64,000 nucleotides of DNA from Circinella umbellata (lineage: Eukaryota; Mucoromycota; Mucoromycetes; Mucorales; Lichtheimiaceae): assembly GCA_025093555.1 (NCBI GenBank), contig JAIWNF010000057.1, positions 1 through 64,000 of the forward strand, in the 5' to 3' direction. Below are positions 9,801 to 21,260 of this stretch, one piece after another. Each line of letters begins with the position of its first letter. Positions within the stretch are counted from its first letter, which is position 1. The notes under the pieces are model-generated. The model saw only the letters and a list, made by a program, of their open reading frames with translations, ran no database searches and was not told where the DNA came from. A program made the translations under genes and the position numbers.

Positions 9801-11906
9801 ATGGGAGGTCTCAATAAAAGACAAAAACGCGCACGAGAACAACAAAAAGACTCGAAAAATCATCGTTTTCAAAAGATTGTTCGCATTGAGAATGATGTCA
9901 CTGTTACCGAAGAAGATTCAGATGATTTCCAAGTTCTTGCTGAATTGCAACCAGTTGAAATTACACCTGCATCCACCATTCCTATAAAATATAATAAAGA
10001 AGTAGAAGCAGCTTCGCGTGGTAGATACTGGGGAAATAGCAAAAATATCAGGTATTACCGTGAAAAGCAAGCAAAAGAGAAAAAGAAAGGCAGTATGGAA
10101 ATCACTGCATTTTTTTCACCAGCACCAGCACCAGCACCCTCCGTAAATAGCCAACAACATGAGCTGAGCAGTTTTGAAGAGGAAGTATTGGAGGATACTT
10201 ATATTATGACAATCAAAGAAGCATATGAGAAGTTGACACCGATTATTTTACCAATCATGAATGCAAAAGAAGATGCTGAACGAGCTATGCAGGACTACGA
10301 ACTGAGAAAGCATATTGGTGTCCATGCATATTTTAAAGAAATTATTGGAGGCAAAGGAGCAATAGAAGCGTCTCAGATAGCAGCCACAACTGCATGGATT
10401 ATTCCCTCAGAACACTATCGTGCTAGGGCAATTAGATCTTATGCTAAAGAGTATCTACGTTTTGGTAGAATTTCACCTCACCAGCAAGGAAAACATGTAA
10501 AGCGCCTTTCGCTCTTAAGTGTTGAAGATGTTAAAGCATCAGCAATTCAGTGGTTGAAAAGCACTAAACCAGAAAAGAGAAACATTCCAGAGTTGCTTAA
10601 GTATATAAATGATATTATCATCCCTGATCGATGTGCTCTACCTGGTCATATTTCTCTATCTGTACTTCATAAATATTTGAACGAATGGGGCTACACTTAC
10701 CGTGTTAATAAGGGAACTTATTTCGATGGGCATGAACGCGATGATGTTGTAGAATATCGGCAAGAATGGGCTGCTAAAATGGTTGAATATAGTCATTTTA
10801 TGGAAATTTATGATGAAGATGATGTTAGTAAGGTTTTGCAACCTAACGTGTTAGAAGGGCAAAAGAAGATTGTCATGGTCACACATGATGAATCTACATT
10901 TTTTTCCAATGATTGCAAAACCAACCTATGGCTCTACGAGGGAGAAAACCCTATTCGAAAAAAATCTCCTGGCAGCTCAATCATGGTTAGTGAATTCCAA
11001 TGCCCATGCCACGGCACAATGCGCATTCAAGGGTGGAAATCACGTACCTTTTTCCATGCTGGTACCAACCGTGATGGTTATTGGACTTCAAGAGACATGG
11101 TGAAGCAGCTAAAGGATGATGCTATCCCATTATTTGAGAATCTCCATCCTGGTTGTCAAGCACTATTTCTTTTTGATCAGTCAAGCAACCACAATGCTTA
11201 TGCACCTAGTGCCAAAATTGCAAGTCGCTTTGGTTTGAAAGATAAAATTCTGAAATCTGTTGACGAACGTGTAATTTTACCTGGCAAATATCTTGGTACT
11301 AATGGGGAACAGCATATCCAAAACTTTTATACCTTAGAAGTAAACAAAAGGGAAACAAAAAAAGGTTTAAAAGAGGAGCGCATATGGAAATTGAAAGGAT
11401 TAAGAACAATCTTGGAAGAACGTGGTCTTGGGCGATGGGAGGAATTTGAAGCCAAAAAGAAGCACTGGAAAACCAACTGTGGCGAACAACCTAATTCTGA
11501 CTGCACCTGCTGCCCATCCCATATGCTTGCTGCTCAACCTGATTTTGTTGCTCAAAAGACTGCATTGCATGAAGTTGTCAATAAAGCTGGTCACCTATTC
11601 GCACTTTATCCAAAATATCATTGTGAAACAAATTGGATTGAAAGGTATTGGGGATCTGCTAAGCACATTGCTAGAAAAGAATGCAACTATACATATAAAG
11701 CTTTAAGCGATAATTTAGATAGATTCCTTGATCAAGTATCCCCTCCTAACTCGCCACCTCTAGAGATCCGCCGCTATTACAACCGCTGCTGGCGCTACAT
11801 TCATGCATATAAAGATATGAATAATGTAACTGAAGCATTTGAACTTGTTGAAAAATTTACATCACGAAGATACCGTTCTCATCGTAGAATTGGCAAAAAT
11901 GACTAG
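9801..11906 (+). CDS. Tc1/mariner-type DDE transposase, 701 aa, intact
   Basis: This is an uninterrupted 701-codon frame. The N-terminus is basic (KRQKRAREQQKDSKNHRF) and is followed by a helical DNA-binding-like region at about 200-330. Catalytic DDE candidates are D363 in VTHDESTF, D459 in LFLFDQSSNHNAYAP and E614 in ETNWIERYWG. The last resembles the NPIE(x)xW motif of DDE_3 transposases. The D459-E614 gap is about 154 residues, far longer than the 34-41 of typical Tc1/mariner enzymes, and holds a Cys cluster (CGEQPNSDCTCC). It acts in the nucleus on the 25-bp terminal repeats. The start ATG lies about 90 bp after the retrotransposon junction in a pyrimidine-rich leader. The 3' flank (about 11920-11985) is strongly pyrimidine-rich. 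No other gene lies in the element. Confidence 0.88.
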   Translation: MGGLNKRQKRAREQQKDSKNHRFQKIVRIENDVTVTEEDSDDFQVLAELQPVEITPASTIPIKYNKEVEAASRGRYWGNSKNIRYYREKQAKEKKKGSMEITAFFSPAPAPAPSVNSQQHELSSFEEEVLEDTYIMTIKEAYEKLTPIILPIMNAKEDAERAMQDYELRKHIGVHAYFKEIIGGKGAIEASQIAATTAWIIPSEHYRARAIRSYAKEYLRFGRISPHQQGKHVKRLSLLSVEDVKASAIQWLKSTKPEKRNIPELLKYINDIIIPDRCALPGHISLSVLHKYLNEWGYTYRVNKGTYFDGHERDDVVEYRQEWAAKMVEYSHFMEIYDEDDVSKVLQPNVLEGQKKIVMVTHDESTFFSNDCKTNLWLYEGENPIRKKSPGSSIMVSEFQCPCHGTMRIQGWKSRTFFHAGTNRDGYWTSRDMVKQLKDDAIPLFENLHPGCQALFLFDQSSNHNAYAPSAKIASRFGLKDKILKSVDERVILPGKYLGTNGEQHIQNFYTLEVNKRETKKGLKEERIWKLKGLRTILEERGLGRWEEFEAKKKHWKTNCGEQPNSDCTCCPSHMLAAQPDFVAQKTALHEVVNKAGHLFALYPKYHCETNWIERYWGSAKHIARKECNYTYKALSDNLDRFLDQVSPPNSPPLEIRRYYNRCWRYIHAYKDMNNVTEAFELVEKFTSRRYRSHRRIGKND

Positions 11907-12098
11907 ACTCCCTCATTCTCTCTCTCTATTTTTTTTTTCTTTTTCTCTTTTCTTTTTCTCTTTCTTTTTATTCTTTCATTTTTTTATAAAATATAAAATA
12001 GATTTCTAGACTTGCCCATATTTAGTAATTCTTGACAGTCTCATTCGTGGCAATATTATTACCCGTCGGTATTTGAAAATATTTCAATTTTCGAATAA

Positions 12099-12123
12099 TG
12101 ACGGTTTAAGTCAGAATGCACCT
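12099..12123 (-). repeat. Right terminal inverted repeat of Tc1/mariner-like element
   Basis: 25 bp, perfect inverse match to 4169-4193, followed by TA at 12124-12125. Confidence 0.9.
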
Positions 12124-12196
12124 TAGCTGTAAGTCTTTATTAATATGTATGTTATCTATTACTAAAAAAGTTTAATACTAATCAAAAAAGTATTAT

Positions 12197-14890
12197 GTAG
12201 AATAATATTAATGAATTAGAAGTGAGTCAACTTGATAACAAAGACAAACAAATACCAGAAGATACAGCAGCTACATACTCCACTGTTCTTGATTTCACTG
12301 GTGATAGACAAAGGGCTGATAACCCTAATTACCCTTACCGCAGCAAACTTGATTTTATTTTGCATGCTTTCTTTGATGCAGATGACCATCTTCTGTCATT
12401 GACTATGAAATGACGCACATTAGAGCTGGTTGCCAATGTTATAGAGATTGTATGAGACGAACCTGACATTCATATACCAACAAAGTATTAGGCTATATGG
12501 CATGGTGAAACCCATGAGCCAAAAATACAAATGACCACAGTTGCTAAGACCATAGTGTCTAGCAGAAGAAATATTGATGGGCAATCTAAAAGAGTTGAAG
12601 AAAATGTCAAACTATATATGTATAAGCCATCTGAACTATTAAAACATCTAATTGCAAACCCAAAAATGTCATTAAGTCTTAGCGCATTACCTGACTATAT
12701 ATATGAGCAGCGTATTTCGTTGATACAAGGTGATAAATGGAAAACTAATCCGTTATTTCAACATCCAATGGTCAAAACTCTGGGTCCTTCTGATCTTTGG
12801 GTAGGAGACTTTGTTGTTCCAAGTAATCCGGATGTACTGCCTTCTTTTATAAAAATCTTCAAGTTCTATACTAAGGATAATATCATAATGGCAGATGCAT
12901 GGGTTACTGAGTATGCATCTCTTCCGGAATTGGGTGATACAATTATTTTACTATGCAATAATACTAATGGTGAAACAGTATATACATCTATCTCACTTGA
13001 CTCATATGTCCTTGCTAAGCATAATGATATTTATCAACAATAGCAGCATCATCATGGTTGGCATGATTTTTATGGCAATTTGATATATCAACCAGGGCCA
13101 TATATGCTTAGCAAACATAGCATTTTTGAAGCACATTACCGAGCATTTGGATCAAATAGTACTGGCTGGAATCGTGTTCGTGTTGTACCTCTTAATCTTT
13201 TTACAGATGACACTAGTGGCAACCGATTCAAAAAGTGGAATAAATTTGAAAGTTGGTCCATGGTGCCTGCCGGATTACTTTTGGAGGATTGAAGCAAACG
13301 TGAAAACACTTTTCTTGTTTGTCTTCATAATCGCCTGTCAGCTGTACAAATGCTTGAAAATATTGTAGATGACTTATGTGAATTAGAAAATGGAGTAGTA
13401 ATGCATGATGCTGAGTACCAAGAGAGCGTGCTGGTCGTTGCTCCACTCAACTTTATCACAGCTGACAACATGGAACATGCACAAATTACTTGCCATAAAA
13501 GTGGTAGTACACACTTAAACTGCCATAAGTATTGCCACCCAAAGCCTCTTTTATCTATAGATTCTATCCATATCAACCATCATGGGTCCCCTCTCCGAAA
13601 TCTTGATGACATTCGAGCATTGATTGAAAACTGTGAATTACAGCATGAAATGACTTTCCCGGGTGGATTAACATTGAGAACTGCTGATGCACACGGATAT
13701 AAGAAGACTAGAGGAGAAGTGCTACTTCAACTAGATGCATTTGATAGTACCAAAGATCTCCCGGTCGAGATTTTACATACAATGATGCTTGGTCCTACTA
13801 AATATTTTGCATTTTCTACAATAAAATATCTGAGTGCAGGTGAAACAGATCAACTTCAAGCAAAATTACGAAGTTATCATTCAAGAGCTTTTGGTCATGT
13901 CTTAGGGAATTGTTTGCAGGTGAAAGTACTTAATTTGTTAGGCATGACTTTAAGATTATGGCACAACAATTACCTGTTATATTCAATGACCTTCTTCACA
14001 ATGAGTAGAGTAGAAAGACAGAAGATCGGAAACATAAGCTTGTACTTATGCGAAATTGCTTAGTTGCTCAATGCCATTTAGTTTCATTGTTGTATATGGG
14101 AAGGATTTATCAAAACTTTGATTTTTATTGTGAACTCGTACAAAGAAAACTAGACAATTTTACAGCATATATCAACCTAATAGAAAACGTATTTCCTAAA
14201 AACACAACAATACATTCCCGAAAACAGCCTATCATCAGTAAAACGCCCAAACTACATTACCTCCACCACCTCAAGGAAGATTTAAAACGCTTTGCAACAG
14301 CAATTCATACCGAATCAGAGAAAGGTGAACAGTTCAATAAGTTCATCTGTGAACATATTTTCCACACGAATCGACATAATCCTTCTCGTGATGTTCTAGA
14401 GCTGTTTGGATGACAAATGATGTTTAAGCATGTAATTGATGGTGGTACATGGGTAGATGGTGATTCCCATGTTAGTCTTAGTTCTGGTATTCAACACTAT
14501 TTAAACAACCATTCAAATTTCCAAGAACAGTATCTTGGTAATGATCGAGAGTATACTGATAACAACAATTCCTCCAAAGATATGAAAGTAGGGGCCACTG
14601 GATTTTTTTATGATCATTATTCACATAGTTTAAGACTTGCCCATATTGTAAAGATCTATCCAGTCACCAGGAACTCATTAGAGGATCAAATTAAGTTTGG
14701 TTTCAATATATATGATCTAGTGCCCAATCATTCAAGTCAGAATGTTTATGCCTATAGGTCACAATTTTCACTATCATTATATTGTAACACTCAAAAAGAC
14801 TCAATTGGAAATCCAGTTTGTACATCTATTATTAAAACAATCGAACGTCAAAAAAACGAAGTAATTTTGATTGAAGTAGTCGATTTATAG
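12197..14890 (+). pseudogene. Tnp2/Plavaka-like (CACTA-type) transposase body, decayed
   Basis: Plus-strand pieces in consecutive frames form a large transposase. 12197-12413 has PNYPYRSKLDFILHAFF. 12531-13043 has LSALPDYIYEQRISLIQGDK and GPSDLWVGDFVV. 13350-14063 has ADNMEHAQITCHKSGSTHLN, a C/H-rich zinc-site region, then DLPVEILHTMMLGPTKYFAF. 14048-14413 has KTPKLHYLHHLKEDLKRF. 14417-14890 is the C-terminal part, ending TAG. Stops separate several pieces in frame (for example TGA at 14411-14413), and frameshifts separate others. The exon at 3906-4168 is its upstream part, displaced by the Tc1/mariner insertion. Assignment to the Tnp2/Plavaka group is from motif order and the EILHT...LGPTKY signature; terminal repeats of the host element were not found. 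Confidence 0.65.
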
Positions 14891-15499
14891 ACCTATTGTG
14901 AAAATAGAGAATATAACATTATCAATATAAACAAGTTCAGTAGTTTATGGTATATGCTCTCTAACAACTTTTATTAATTGTCATGCTTTACAGCCTTCAT
15001 AATATTTTCTCTATTCAATTATCACCCATCTTTATTTTTATACAGTACTAGTACATTTTCTATTATCATCATTTTTTTTCTTTTATACCTATTTACCTTT
15101 AATTATCTTCTCCATCCTTATATATATTTTATATTTAATCACTGTATCAACTTTTTTGTCCAATTATTAATTCTTTTTTACTATTAGTATTAACTGAAGA
15201 ACAAATTGTAATTTATTTTTTGAATTTTTTCAAAAAATTCACTGCATAGCATGTGATAAATGGTCTCTAGAATATGCTGTGACAGTAAATGACTTAGTAA
15301 AATTTTGTGTAAATTTATTCTTTGTTACACGAGATTTTTGAAAATCAACCAAATCTTCAATGGACCCCCCAGTTCACTCGGTTACCTGTTGAAATCCAAC
15401 CCCCAACTAACAAAAAATAACAAATCTGTAAGCTTTAGCCGATAATATTAATGCTTGAAGTAAACAAATACCAAATTTGAACATTTGGACCTTTAGTAA
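14891..15499. other. Pyrimidine-rich 3' flank and spacer
   Basis: The strand 3' of the Tnp2-like gene is rich in T and C (about 14975-15190), resembling the flank downstream of the transposase at 11906. From about 15360 a less AT-rich patch (ggaccccccagttcactcgg) precedes the foldback element. No gene is seen. Confidence 0.35.
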
Positions 15500-15867
15500 T
15501 ATACTTATGTTCAGGCAGCTTAACTTTGAAGCTCCCCCATTGAAAGTTTGAAATTTCAAGCCCAGCATTTTACTATAGGTGAGTGACGAAATCAAGTGAT
15601 GGAGGTAATTTTTTTCTTTTATTTTTGATCATCTTTAAAAAAGATTAAGTTAATGTATAATGAAGAAAAGAAGTAGACCCAGCATTATGAAAAAACAGAA
15701 AGTATTTGTCTTTTTATTAAAGATAAGTTCAAGAAGAATAGAAAAGGAAGAAAAAAATTACCTCCATCACTTGATTTTGTTACTCACCTATAGTAAAATT
15801 CTGGGCTTGAAATTTCAAACTTTCAATGGGGGAGCTTCAAAGTTAAGCTGCCTGAACATAAGTATAT
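15500..15867. repeat. Foldback element with about 116-bp arms
   Basis: The left arm 15500-15615 (from tatacttatgttcaggca to atcaagtgatggaggtaa) is repeated inverted at 15751-15867 with only a few mismatches. The 135-bp loop is A-rich. There is no coding content; the short frames here on both strands are arm artefacts. Probably a MITE or foldback element. Confidence 0.85.
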
Positions 15868-16159
15868 TGGGACCTTTAGGTGTGTACCTGAAACATCAAA
15901 AAGGATTAAGTCACATCCAATGTCTAACTTCCAATAAAAATTGGCAGAAACAATTTTTTTGGGGGTACCAAAATAATAAATGAAGACAAGATTTTTTTTT
16001 ACAAGTGAACAATTTGTGTCAGTGGAAATCATCACTATCAAACACTGCATAATAATTTTCTTTTGCACCTAAGTAAATACAACACAATAATTTCTTAAGT
16101 AAACACAACACACCAAGAACAATAAAACTAAGAATATAATAATAAAACTTAGTAAGATT

Positions 16160-18111
16160 TTATTTCTGTTTTTCTGGTCTTTTTTGAGGATTAATTATTC
16201 TTTTAACTAAAGATGATGATTGTTTTAAAATTGCTCCTATTACTTCTAATTGATTACAATCTAATTTTTTATAATTTTGTAAAAACAATTTTGCATTTTT
16301 TTTATATTCTTGAAACATAGCATCTTGTAAATCTAAAAGCCTTGTTTCAGAAAATGATGGTAGTGATGGTGATGATACTTGATTATTTTGTGTGGTTATA
16401 TATTGCACTTGGTATGGGATACTTTCAATATGATTTATCAAAAATATATGTTTGCAAAGTTTATGAGAGTATTCAAAATCAGGACAGGAGCATGTTGATA
16501 ATAACAATTGTCTATTTTCATTATTTTTTATAAATAACTATATACCACTTTCCACAATCAGTAAATGATCTACAGTATAGCTAGATATTGAATAAACTAA
16601 AGGTACTGTTACGCCTGAAAAAATCCCCACTCATCATATTTTCTTTTATTGTCCTATGAACAAAATTTAGTAATAATAATAAATGAAGTATTAAAATGAA
16701 TATTATGATTGCCAAAACTAAGATTGAATTTCATTGGTGGACGCTAATGTTAAAAAAACATTATTAATTATTTTTAATATTAACAAGAAACATCAACGAT
16801 TATTAAATATTTTTAATATTAACAAGAAGCATTAATGATTATTAAATAGTTTTTATAATATTAATTATTATTAAACATTATAGTAAATAGTATAAATAGG
16901 ATCGAATTGATCAAACACTTTTAGCTTAGCTTTCTATTTTTACATTTTTTAAATAAAATACTTTTATATCCACTTTTTGGATAATTAATCCAACTCATAT
17001 TTCCAAGTGAAATTTCTTCTTTTGTGGTTTGGCATAATATAAGTCCAAAAAATAAGCTCCCACAATCAATCAATTATTATTTTTCTTTATAAAAATTAAG
17101 TCTTAGCCTCTTTCTTCCATTTTGAGTGAAAACTGGATCATTTCCGATATTTTACTTTACTCAATTAAATTTTAAGTCTAATAATTTGGTTATCCCAACC
17201 TAAATTGCCAACCATCATCAAAAACCCCACACACCTTTACAGTACATATAAATAAATAGTTTACTTACCACACCATTTCTAAATGCAATCATATTATTAG
17301 CAACATCGAAATCAATTTTATTTGCTTCTTTTTTTCTTTGTTTTTCATGCGCAGACAAATACATATGCTTAAAAACATATTTGACTTATAAAGCATCTTG
17401 ACAATAATCTATTGCAACAAGCTCGACTAATGTATAAACAATTCGATCTACATGACAACAGTAAGAACGACCAAGATAGAAAGACTTTAACTGATCATGT
17501 CTACTTTCAATATAATCATTTGTGTGGAACGACCATGACGAATGCCATGCTTTGCACTTCAATTCTTTTTTAGGGTACCAACAATGTGACAATATATACA
17601 CATAAAACTCGAGACAGCCTTTCTTATCTCTCCATTTAATAACAAATTCACCCCACAAAACTTCAAAATCATCTTGGTTTTCACAATGCATTAACTTATT
17701 TAAACTAGAATGAGCTTCACTTCGTAAGGCCATCAAATCTTTAGTACCAGTTGATACTTTGACCGACATTATATATATCTACTTAGAATGTAAGTATAGG
17801 ACTAAAATATCAATGACTATACCAATACTTACATCTTTTTTAGTTTTTTTATCCCATGCACACTTTATGTGCCAATGGAGGAGAAGAATTCAAACAGATT
17901 CTTGAAAAACAACCCTGATTGCATTAATTTCAATAGTACTGCAGTCTATCATTATTGTTCTTAAAGTGAATTCAACTTCTTTTTTTAACCATTCTAACCA
18001 CATAGATACAGTTTCAGACGTTTTACTATTTGTTATCATAAATCCCATTGGGCATCCTTTGTTTGTTGAACTACTCTTGTAACAATGGTAAACAAATATG
18101 GTGCATTTCAC
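16160..18111 (-). pseudogene. Mutator-like (MULE) transposase remnant with SWIM zinc finger, copy 2
   Basis: Minus-strand pieces match the order seen at 85-1460. 18111-17890 has STNKGCPMGFMITNSK and TIMIDCSTIEINAI. 17769-17273 has YPKKELKCKAWHSSW, DYIESRHDQLKSFYLGR and a basic AHEKQRKKEANKID tail; a TAA at 17386-17388 interrupts it. 16610-16160 has the SWIM finger CSCPDF followed by CKHIFL and a helical tail. A donor gtaagt near 17272 and an acceptor (aacag) near 16610 bracket an AT-rich intron of about 660 bp that contains a short direct repeat (tttttaatattaacaagaa, near 16773 and 16810). Conserved order with copy 1 supports one MULE family; stops make it a pseudogene. Confidence 0.62.
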
Positions 18112-19110
18112 TTATAATCGCCAATAATTTCCATTGGTTTCTAGAGACTTCAGCTTCACACTAAATCAATATTGTCTAAATCCACACTTTAAGTATTATT
18201 TTTAAGATTATTATAAACAGTTATTAAAGTTTAGAAAGTTGTAAAAATGTTTTAAAAAAAAGTTGAAGCTTGTCAAAGTTGGTCGGTCATAGCCCATTTC
18301 TGACCATTTTGGCTGGGCAAGCGACAAAATTGAAAGATGAAAACTACATATCGGAGTTCTCAAGCATGGGTGGAGCAAATCACGTGATATGAGTGGTACG
18401 TGAAAATCTTAGAATGAGCTGTATCACAACAGTAATACAATATTGGAATCTAAGGCCATAATATAAAGATAAGAAACTATAGAAAAGAATTTTTAGTCTA
18501 CTAAATATATATATATATCTTTGATAAAGTTTACTGCGTTTAATATTAATGCTTAAACAAATTGATTGTACTATATTCCTCACATGTATAAGCTTCTTCT
18601 TATTACAGCAGTAGTGTACTGTAGTTATTTTTGCTATTACTTAAAAAGAAATAAGAAAATAGAGAGTTCTAAATTCTAATTGCTAATATTAATTGCAGAA
18701 TTGATTCTACAAAGAATTAAATACTAAAGGCAATGTAATACTAGGTACATAGGCAAGTTTCTTGATTTTGATTTATGTAAAACACAAGAAAAAAAATGTA
18801 AAATAGGGAGGGAGTCAGTTTTAAGCTTTAAGCTATGATATAAGACTATCGAGAAATGTAATTTATCTATCTGCTTAAATTTATAAATACATATTAGTGT
18901 TTTATCAGAACATAATCATACCATAAGCCTACAAAAGAAGTAGTAAAACTTATTAAAAGTTTTAGTATAGAACACAACTTTATGATGGCGCAAAAACAAC
19001 TACATGTAAAAGTAATAACTGTAACACAAATCACCAAATAAAGGAGCGGATTTTAAAATTGAAAAATTGAAATAAAATAAATTATTGGCGATTACAAGTG
19101 AAATCCACCA
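18112..19110. other. AT-rich spacer, no gene seen
   Basis: No coding frame with sensible composition is seen. A GC-richer patch at about 18275-18385 (ggtcggtcatagcccatttc) may be the outer end of the minus-strand MULE copy, but no inverted partner was found. Confidence 0.3.
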
Positions 19111-19130
19111 TATGCATATCAAAGTAGAAT

Positions 19131-19778
19131 ATGACTGAGATATTTTCTAATCTGATCCAGAAGCTACCCAATCAAGAGCGTCCCTCTCATGTTGGAGAAA
19201 TGGAACTTATTGTAAATTTTCTTGATCCTATTCTCTCTCCTATGTGTCATCGTCCCAATACAAATAAGCTTCTTATTTGGCTGAATAGACAAGATGAAAA
19301 TACTTTAATGTTGAAACCTGATGCTGTCATGATGGCAATGCCACAAAAGACAACTGACATAACATTGGGATATGTTCAAGTGAAACCTAAAGATTCCCTG
19401 TCAAATCCTGAATTAGCTTTTATAGATTTAGTTCGCTTGGGTACCTTTGGTCGTACACTTATGCTCAGAAAATCCAATAGAAAAGCAATTGTTGTCTAAT
19501 GTATAGGATACATTGTAGTTTTTTATTTGGTATTAGAACATAACGGAGTCACAATAATGTCAGATATTTTAGAAATTAATATTCCAAAAAATATTACTGA
19601 GATTGGTGCCTTATTACGAAAAGTTGATGATTTAAAAAGAATACCATCATTATATGCATGTCAAATAGAGCCTAAATACAAAAATACAAGACCCTTAGAG
19701 GATAAACTAAGTTCAATGATGGAAAGTGTAAACCCAAAACGTAGAATGAAAAGAGTTCCCTCTTTTTCATTAGTGTAG
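19131..19778 (+). pseudogene. Repeated gene with PD-(D/E)xK-like motif, copy 1, internal TAA
   Basis: A 216-codon frame from the ATG at 19131 to TAG at 19776-19778 is interrupted once by TAA at 19497-19499. The N-terminal part has EMELIVNFLDPILSP and WLNRQDENTLMLKPDAVM, then TLGYVQVKPKD, then LVRLGTFGRTLML. The spacing of KPDA and (E/Q)VK fits a PD-(D/E)xK nuclease-like core with the acidic residue changed to Q. The C-terminal part has ILEINIPKNITEIGALL and a basic end. A second copy lies inverted at 29640-30296 and shares the same internal TAA, so either the duplicated ancestor already had it or TAA marks the real end of a shorter 122-aa protein. The function is unknown and the nuclease idea is inference from one motif. 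Confidence 0.5.
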
Positions 19779-20448
19779 TGTTTATGTCCTCCCCCAACAC
19801 ACACACACGTTGTAACCATTACCTAAACAACTTTTTTTATTTTCTATTTAATATACGAAGATTCAGAATAATTATTTATATAAGAATATTCTCATTTCTA
19901 TTACCTTTTACATAAATCAACCTATTGTACAACATCTTAATAAAAAGATCCCCCTAATAAATCAATTAAACAATCACATGTAATAACTGTGCGACATTAA
20001 ACAGCTGCTGCGGATTTAACTGTGTAACATTAGAAAGTTACTGTGGAACAATTGTAAAAGATATATAAACCCCAACTTTTTAAACCAAATAAAAATCATC
20101 AATTTGAAGCGATATCAACTTTATTTTAAATTTATTTTCTAGTGATCACTCAACACCATATATTGGGTTGTTTAATTATTTTATTTATCCAAGAGATTAG
20201 CTTAAGATCATTATCTTACTTATTTTATATATTTATTTGTTGACTACCTATTAAACGTAGTATTTGAATTTAATAACAACTGAATTCACATTATAAAGAC
20301 TCAATACATACAGACATAATATCTCTGTACTAGATTTGATTATATTAAAATCATTATCGCTTAACATATATTATCTCAAAAGAACTTGAGAAATCTTAAT
20401 AAACAATTACGTTGTAATATACAATAATATTACTGGTGCTCACTATAA
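19779..20448. other. AT-rich flank with (CA)n tract
   Basis: About 19765-19812 reads gtgtagtgtttatgtcctcc followed by (CA)n. The same block occurs inverted at about 27095-27150. The rest has no coding potential. Confidence 0.45.
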
Positions 20449-20545
20449 CACCATAAAAAAAAATCCTGTGAAATCCTGTGAAATCCTGTCGAAAAGGATA
20501 ATCCTGTGAAATCCTGTGGAAACCTCTAATTCACAGGATTTTTGC
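20449..20545 (+). repeat. Left terminal and subterminal repeats of CACTA-like element
   Basis: CACCATA terminus followed by several aaatcctgtg units, two in direct tandem, plus one inverted cacaggatt near 20535. Confidence 0.75.
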
Positions 20546-21260
20546 GTTACAGCAACTACTTGAATTTAATGACCGCAAAGCCAATACTCATTGGCTAAAA
20601 ACATACAATCAATATCATATCTGTGTGCTCATATTGACCAATCCCAAACTAGCCGCCATCTAGCATCTACAACTGATATATTCTCCAAACGAAAAATTTA
20701 TTAATGCCGAAAATATTTTTTCGTTGCTTTTTTTTATTATTACAATCAAAACATTCATATGCTGTAATTTTACTAAAAATGTTACAACCCTTTATCAAAA
20801 AAGGTAATTACTACATAGTTTTACTATCAAATATTAATAATATATTGACGATCGGTCAGGAATTATAGATAAATCAGTGTATTTGGTGGATAGAGTAGAT
20901 ATTAGATTAATTATGACTGATTTATATAATAATAAGCTACATTATTAGATATTTTATCCGATCAGAACATTATCTACCTTATCAATAAACCACTAAGGGT
21001 ATCTTAAGTTCAGAACTTCTATCATTAAAATCACTTGAGCTTGATAAATGATGACACTGTTCTTATAATCTGAGATGGAATTGGTGGATAAGATTTTATT
21101 ATAAGGATTATGATCGATCTTCATTAAGTATTTCAATTCAAAGAAATAATATTAATAAGTTAGTTCCACCCTTTTACCATGAATAACAAAAAAATAATAA
21201 TAAAGGCATTGATTTCCCACATCATGGCAGTGATAAAAGAATATTATAATAAAAGCACTT

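Larger units (their letters stand above)
4169..12123 (+). mobile_element. Tc1/mariner-like DNA transposon, itself split by a gypsy retrotransposon
   Basis: The ends are 25-bp perfect terminal inverted repeats (4169-4193 and 12099-12123, beginning AGGTGCATTCTGACTTAAAC). TA flanks both sides (4167-4168 and 12124-12125), matching the TA target-site duplication of Tc1/mariner elements. Removing the 4422-9710 retrotransposon leaves a unit of about 2.7 kb holding one plus-strand transposase gene (9801-11906). The element interrupts the first readable exon of a Tnp2-like gene. The uninterrupted transposase and perfect inverted repeats suggest fairly recent activity. Confidence 0.88.

Noticed and set aside
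14978..15187. A 69-codon hydrophobic frame after the Tnp2-like gene
   Set aside because: It is pyrimidine-rich 3' flank; composition alone explains the Phe/Leu/Ile content.
15407..16068. Three ORFs around 15.4-16.0 kb with similar peptides on both strands
   Set aside because: They translate the arms of the foldback element, so the similarity is due to the inverted repeat.
20461..20545. Repeated aatcctgtg words considered as telomere-like or CRISPR-like repeats
   Set aside because: They recur inverted at 26800-26985 next to matching CACCATA/TATGGTG ends, so they are subterminal transposase-binding repeats.
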